This document shows positions 60,722 to 64,000 of a stretch of 64,000 nucleotides of DNA, one piece after another; the first letter of the stretch is position 1, and every line of letters starts with the position of its first letter. The stretch comes from Pelomonas nitida. GTDB taxonomy: Bacteria; Pseudomonadota; Gammaproteobacteria; Burkholderiales; Burkholderiaceae_C. The notes under the pieces are model-generated. The model saw nothing but the letters and a program-made list of their open reading frames with translations, was not told the origin of the DNA and did no database searches. The translations under genes and the position numbers were made by a program. The stretch covers positions 307,356 through 371,355 of the forward strand of contig NZ_JBIGIA010000003.1 of assembly GCF_043555975.1 (NCBI RefSeq), read 5' to 3'.

Positions 60722-62034
60722 ATCAACGCCATCAAGAACAGCAGCGGCAACAGCACCGCACCCGACCACACCAGGTAGCCGCCAAAGCTGGGCATGCGAA
60801 CGCCGCGCTGCTCGGCGATCGCCTTGACCATGAAATTGGGCGCGTTGCCGATGTAGGTCATGGCGCCCATGAACACGGAACCACCAGAGATGGCGGCGAG
60901 CACGTAGGCGCCCTCGTTCATCAGCCGCGTGGCGTCACCACCGGCCAGGTTGAAGAACGCGAGGTAGGTCGGCGCGTTGTCGAGCACCGACGACAACCCG
61001 CCGGTCAGCCAGAAGTAGGCCCAGGGCGAGTCCAGCGCCGCCGCGACCGGCGCGAAGATGCCGGCCGCACCCGCCTTCAGCATGGCGATGACCGGCACCA
61101 TGGTCAGGAAGATGGCGATGAACAGCTTGGCCACCTCCTGCATCGGCGCCCAGGAGAACTGGTTGTTCTCGCGCACGCCGGCCGGCGTCAGCCACAGCGA
61201 CGCGATGGTCACCGCGATCAGGCCCAGGTCTCGCACCAGCGCTTGCAGCGGCAGCGGCGTGCCCCACAGGTCGAACACGATGCCCGGCTTCCACGTGCCG
61301 CTCATCAGCACCAGCCCCACCGCCACCGCCAGCGGCAGCAGGTTGATGGCGCCGTCCATGCCCAGCGCCGGCGCGTCCGGCGTCGGGTCGACCGGCGTCA
61401 CGCCTTCGCGCCGGTACAACCAGCTGTCAATGCACCAGAACACCGCCAGCAGGGTGCCGATGAGAAACAGCGTCTCCGGCAACAGGTGGCTGACCGTCCA
61501 GAAGAAGTTCACGCCCTGCAGAAAGCCGAGGAACAGCGGCGGATCGCCCAGCGGCGTCAGCGAGCCGCCGACGTTGCTGACGATGAAGATGAAAAACACG
61601 ACGACATGCGCGTTGTGCCGCCGGTTGTCGTTGGCGCGGATCAACGGCCGTATCAGCAGCATGGACGCGCCCGTCGTGCCCATGACACTGGCGAGCGCCG
61701 CCCCCACCGCCATCAGCGCCGCATTCAGCGCCGGGCTGCCGTGCAGGTTGCCGCGGATGTAAATGCCCCCGGCCGTCGTGTAGAGCGCCCCCAGCAGGAT
61801 GGTGAACGGCAGGTATTCCTCGACGAGGGTGTGCACCAGCACGTGGCCGGTCTCCCCCGCGCCGAAGGTCAGCGCGAACGGCAGCAGCAGCAACGCGGTC
61901 CAGCCGGCCGCGATCTTGCCGAAGTGGTGGTGCCAGAAGGCCGGCGCCACCAGCGGCATGACCGCGATGGACAGCAGCAGGCCCGCAAATGGCGCCGCCC
62001 AGGCCAGGCCCAGTTCCGATCCAGCGAACGCCAT
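60709..62034 (-). CDS. sodium:proton antiporter of the NhaD type
   Basis: 441 aa, about 12 membrane helices, ion transporter superfamily. Conserved features are SVMGTTGASMLLIRPLIRAN, IVSNVGGSLTPLGDPPLFLG (the Asn-Val-Gly-Gly and Gly-Asp-Pro-Pro motif of NhaD) and GGLSSVLDNAPTYLAFF with charged Asp-Asn. These are the NhaD hallmarks. It would export sodium in exchange for protons. The start at 62034 touches the nitroreductase stop. Confidence 0.9.
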   Translation of the reverse strand: MAFAGSELGLAWAAPFAGLLLSIAVMPLVAPAFWHHHFGKIAAGWTALLLLPFALTFGAGETGHVLVHTLVEEYLPFTILLGALYTTAGGIYIRGNLHGSPALNAALMAVGAALASVMGTTGASMLLIRPLIRANDNRRHNAHVVVFFIFIVSNVGGSLTPLGDPPLFLGFLQGVNFFWTVSHLLPETLFLIGTLLAVFWCIDSWLYRREGVTPVDPTPDAPALGMDGAINLLPLAVAVGLVLMSGTWKPGIVFDLWGTPLPLQALVRDLGLIAVTIASLWLTPAGVRENNQFSWAPMQEVAKLFIAIFLTMVPVIAMLKAGAAGIFAPVAAALDSPWAYFWLTGGLSSVLDNAPTYLAFFNLAGGDATRLMNEGAYVLAAISGGSVFMGAMTYIGNAPNFMVKAIAEQRGVRMPSFGGYLVWSGAVLLPLLFLMALIWMR

Positions 62035-62747
62035 CAGGTCTCCAGGAAGCGGGCGAACTCCGCCACCGGTGCTCGCTGCGTCACCAGACCGTTCTCGACG
62101 GCCGACGGATCGGCATAGCCCAGCGACATGCCACACACCAGCATCTGCGCGGGCGCCAGCGCCAGCTCCTCGGCGATCAAGGCATGGAATTGCGTGAACG
62201 CTGCCTGCGGGCAGGTGTGCAGGCCGCGCGCGCGCGCCGCCACCATGACGTTCTGCAGGAACATGCCGTAGTCCAGCCACGAGCCCTGCTGCATGACGCG
62301 GTCGATCGTGAAGAACAAGCCCACCGGCGCGTCGAAGAAGACGAAGTTGCGACCGTGCTGATGCTGCATGCGCGCCTTGTCGGTCTTCTCGATACCCAGC
62401 AGGCCGTACAGATCCCAGCCCACCTTGCGGCGACGGTCGATGTAGGGGCTGCGCCATTCGTGCGGGTAGTAGGCGTACTCCTCCTTGTGCGCTGCGTTCT
62501 GCGTCGGGTCGAGGTAGGCGGCCTGGATGCGGCCAGCGATGCGCTCAAGCGCGCCACCAGTCAGCACATGCACCTGCCACGGCTGCGTGTTCGTGCCCGA
62601 CGGCGCCCAGGATGCAACCTCCAGGATCTGCTCGACCGTCTCGCGCGACACCGGCGTCGGCAGAAAGGCGCGCATGGAGTGGCGAGTCCTGATGGCCGCG
62701 TCGACGGCGGCAGTCTGCTCGGGCGTGGGCGGGTCGAAACGGCTCAT
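62034..62747 (-). CDS. nitroreductase family protein
   Basis: 237 aa FMN-dependent oxidoreductase of the nitroreductase fold: TRHSMRAFLPTPVSRETVEQ and WAPSGTNTQPWQVHV at the FMN phosphate site, and MVAARARGLHTCPQAAF. Near-full length. Reduces quinones or nitroaromatics; natural substrate unknown. Its start overlaps the thioesterase stop (ATGA), so thioesterase-nitroreductase-antiporter-dehydrogenase form one operon. Confidence 0.9.
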   Translation of the reverse strand: MSRFDPPTPEQTAAVDAAIRTRHSMRAFLPTPVSRETVEQILEVASWAPSGTNTQPWQVHVLTGGALERIAGRIQAAYLDPTQNAAHKEEYAYYPHEWRSPYIDRRRKVGWDLYGLLGIEKTDKARMQHQHGRNFVFFDAPVGLFFTIDRVMQQGSWLDYGMFLQNVMVAARARGLHTCPQAAFTQFHALIAEELALAPAQMLVCGMSLGYADPSAVENGLVTQRAPVAEFARFLET

Positions 62748-63181
62748 GGCGTCAGTATCTTCAAGGCTTGGAGGTAGGCGGCGGGCAACTCGGCCACCGG
62801 GCGGCGGCTGTCGCGGTCAACGTAGACATGCACGAAGTGGCCCCGCGCGGCACAAAGCTCGGCGCCCTCGGCGAACAGGCCGATCTCGTAGCGCACGCTG
62901 GACCGGCCCTGGTGGGCCACACGAACACCCGCCTCGATGCGCTGAGGAAATGCCAGCGACTCGAAGAAGTTGCAGTGCGTCTCGACGACGAGGCCGATGA
63001 CCTCACCGGCGTGGATGTCCAGCGCACCCGCATCGATCAACAGCGAGTTCACCGCCGTGTCGAACAGGCTGTAGTAGACGACGTTGTTCAGGTGGCCGTA
63101 GACGTCGTTGTCCATCCAACGTGTCGTCAACGGCAGAAAGCGCTGATAGGCAGAGCGGGCGTCGGGCTGCGGTCGCGTCAT
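62744..63181 (-). CDS. acyl-CoA thioesterase, 4HBT hot-dog fold
   Basis: 145 aa. The catalytic segment TTRWMDNDVYGHLNNVVYYS matches the Asp-Val-x-Gly-His-x-Asn-Asn pattern of 4-hydroxybenzoyl-CoA thioesterase/YbgC. Hydrolyses acyl-CoA esters; preferred chain length unknown. The start at 63181 gives MTRPQPDARS; the longer frame is not family-like. It opens the minus-strand operon. Confidence 0.9.
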   Translation of the reverse strand: MTRPQPDARSAYQRFLPLTTRWMDNDVYGHLNNVVYYSLFDTAVNSLLIDAGALDIHAGEVIGLVVETHCNFFESLAFPQRIEAGVRVAHQGRSSVRYEIGLFAEGAELCAARGHFVHVYVDRDSRRPVAELPAAYLQALKILTP

Positions 63182-63545
63182 GGATAGGCATTCTTCCACG
63201 CGGGCGATACCCTGACGGACGCGCCGAATGTCGGCCTCAGGACGGGCCTGCGACGGATCAAGCCCCGGTGAACGCAGCGCAAGCTGCATGCCAACGCGGT
63301 GCCCGCCGGGCACTAACCCGGATATTTCGCGAGGCCGGCCCTCTCCGACCTGCAACACCGATGAACACGGCGATCTCGCCGTTCAACGTGAAATCCACTT
63401 TGGCTTCACGGGCCCACGCGGGCTTGCGCGGCGCCAGGCTTGTGGGCAGCCCCCCCGAGTTCGACACCAAACAGCCGTTTCGAGCGTTTTCCGCCAGCGG
63501 GTCCATTTGGAATCAACAACTTAGGCGCGCATTGGTCGATTTTCT
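63182..63545. other. non-coding flank between thioesterase gene and insertion sequence
   Basis: No gene is supported here. A minus-strand frame (63258-63506) has no recognisable domain. The segment near 63313 (CTAACCCGGATATTTCGCGA) has the look of an insertion-sequence end, but no partner was found. The promoter of the thioesterase operon probably lies near 63200. Confidence 0.4.
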
Positions 63546-64000
63546 GTAGTGGCACGTTTGCTTATTTGGTGTGTTGGCACGTTGCCGTTGACTTGGCTAC
63601 ACTCGCGCCATGTTCATCAAGCTCACCCGATCCGGCTCGCGCACGTACGCGCAACTGGTCGAGTCCTTCCGCGATGAGCTTGGCAAGCCCCGCCAGCGCA
63701 CCGTCGCCACGCTGGGCCGCGTCGATGAGCAGGATGGCCAGGTCGATGCGCTGCTCAATGGCCTGCTGCGTGCCAAGGGGCGCCCCGTCGGTGCAACCGA
63801 GGGCCCTCAGGTGCGCTTCGAGTCGGCGCTGTCGCTGGGCGATGTCTGGGCGCTGGATGCGCTGTGGCACGAACTGGGCTTCGATGGCCTGGCCGCTGTG
63901 TTCCGGCGCGCGCGCTTCACCACCGCCGTCGAGGCCGCCATCCGTGTGATGGTCTTCAATCGGCTGTGCGATCCAGAGTCCAAGCTGGGCGTGCTGCGCT
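63546..64000 (+). mobile_element. left end of an insertion sequence (continues past the window)
   Basis: The element probably begins near TGTAGTGGCACGTTT; the 9-mer TGGCACGTT occurs twice (63549 and 63574) within the left end. A promoter-like pair TTGGCA (63573) and TACACT (63597, 18-bp spacing) lies just before the transposase start. The right end is outside the window, so terminal repeats cannot be confirmed. Confidence 0.55.
63610..64000 (+). CDS. IS1634/IS4-like transposase (3' end missing)
   Basis: The frame is open to the window edge (130 codons). The N-terminus MFIKLTRSGSRTYAQLVESF, then the basic PRQRTVATLGRVDEQDGQVD, and later FDGLAAVFRRARFTTAVEAA and NRLCDPESKLG are typical of IS1634-type DDE transposases. 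The DDE catalytic residues lie beyond the cut. It has the usual 8-nt-short leader after the -10 box. Codon use is somewhat less GC-biased than neighbours, as expected for a mobile gene. Confidence 0.75.
   Translation, partial: MFIKLTRSGSRTYAQLVESFRDELGKPRQRTVATLGRVDEQDGQVDALLNGLLRAKGRPVGATEGPQVRFESALSLGDVWALDALWHELGFDGLAAVFRRARFTTAVEAAIRVMVFNRLCDPESKLGVLR

Overview
The window is chromosomal DNA from a high-GC betaproteobacterium, most likely a Burkholderiales member of the Roseateles / Mitsuaria / Rubrivivax type (Sphaerotilaceae). This rests on strong GC3 codon bias and on gene orders typical of that group: yicC | protein kinase - PP2C - rph - rdgB - hemW, recR - ybaB - dnaX, slpA - ispH | radC, and rnhA - methyltransferase | gloB - mltD. 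Genus is inferred, not proven. Genes are densely packed on both strands, with many 1-4 nt stop/start overlaps.

Layout. 1-2.8 kb: a hydrolase cut by the left edge, a 434-bp AT-richer gap, a lipoprotein and a Tat-exported dienelactone hydrolase. 2.9-5 kb: a CysB-type regulator followed by a periplasmic sulfate-binding protein. 5-9 kb: an exported intradiol-dioxygenase-like protein, divergent from a DUF1800/DUF1501 pair. 9-11.7 kb: a flavodoxin-like protein and a pirin, divergent from a LysR regulator. 11.7-15.8 kb: GluQ-RS and a copper set (His-rich exported protein, TolC-type lipoprotein, multicopper oxidase). 15.8-17.4 kb: tRNA-Ser(CGA), a detached second copy of the serS 3' end, and serS. 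17.5-21.1 kb: ispH, an FKBP, radC, an Smr protein and a TonB-like protein.

21.1-29.5 kb holds the most distinctive locus, a red/far-red light-sensing operon on the minus strand. In transcription order it has a truncated globin, a REC-only regulator, a biliverdin-forming heme oxygenase, a bacteriophytochrome kinase, an Rcp1-type response regulator, a REC-PAS-kinase-REC hybrid kinase and a second bacteriophytochrome kinase. Heme oxygenase makes the chromophore, two photoreceptors read light, and three proteins carry receiver domains.

29.6-34.1 kb is a motility/second-messenger block (FlhG-like ATPase, GGEEF cyclase, cheR-cheD-cheB). 34-40.9 kb has a GcvA-like regulator, hemW, rdgB, rph, a PP2C/Ser-Thr kinase pair and yicC. 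41-47 kb has an S46 dipeptidyl-peptidase, dcd, a long amidohydrolase and rnhA. 47-56 kb has gloB, mltD, recR, ybaB, dnaX, a PurM-family protein, a SirB2 protein, a MITE-like element and the 4.5S SRP RNA gene. 56-63.2 kb has an MFS transporter, rmuC, a hydroxyacid dehydrogenase, a sodium/proton antiporter, a nitroreductase and a thioesterase. The right edge enters an insertion sequence with an IS1634/IS4-like transposase.

Best candidates for something undescribed: (a) the light-sensing operon with twin phytochromes and a linked globin; (b) the serS tail replacement, where the intact gene ends in atypical codons and its apparent original tail lies about 50 bp downstream beyond a 21-nt palindrome; (c) the roughly 235-bp inverted-repeat element between the SirB2 gene and ffs. 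All functional statements come from reading the sequence; no database search was run.
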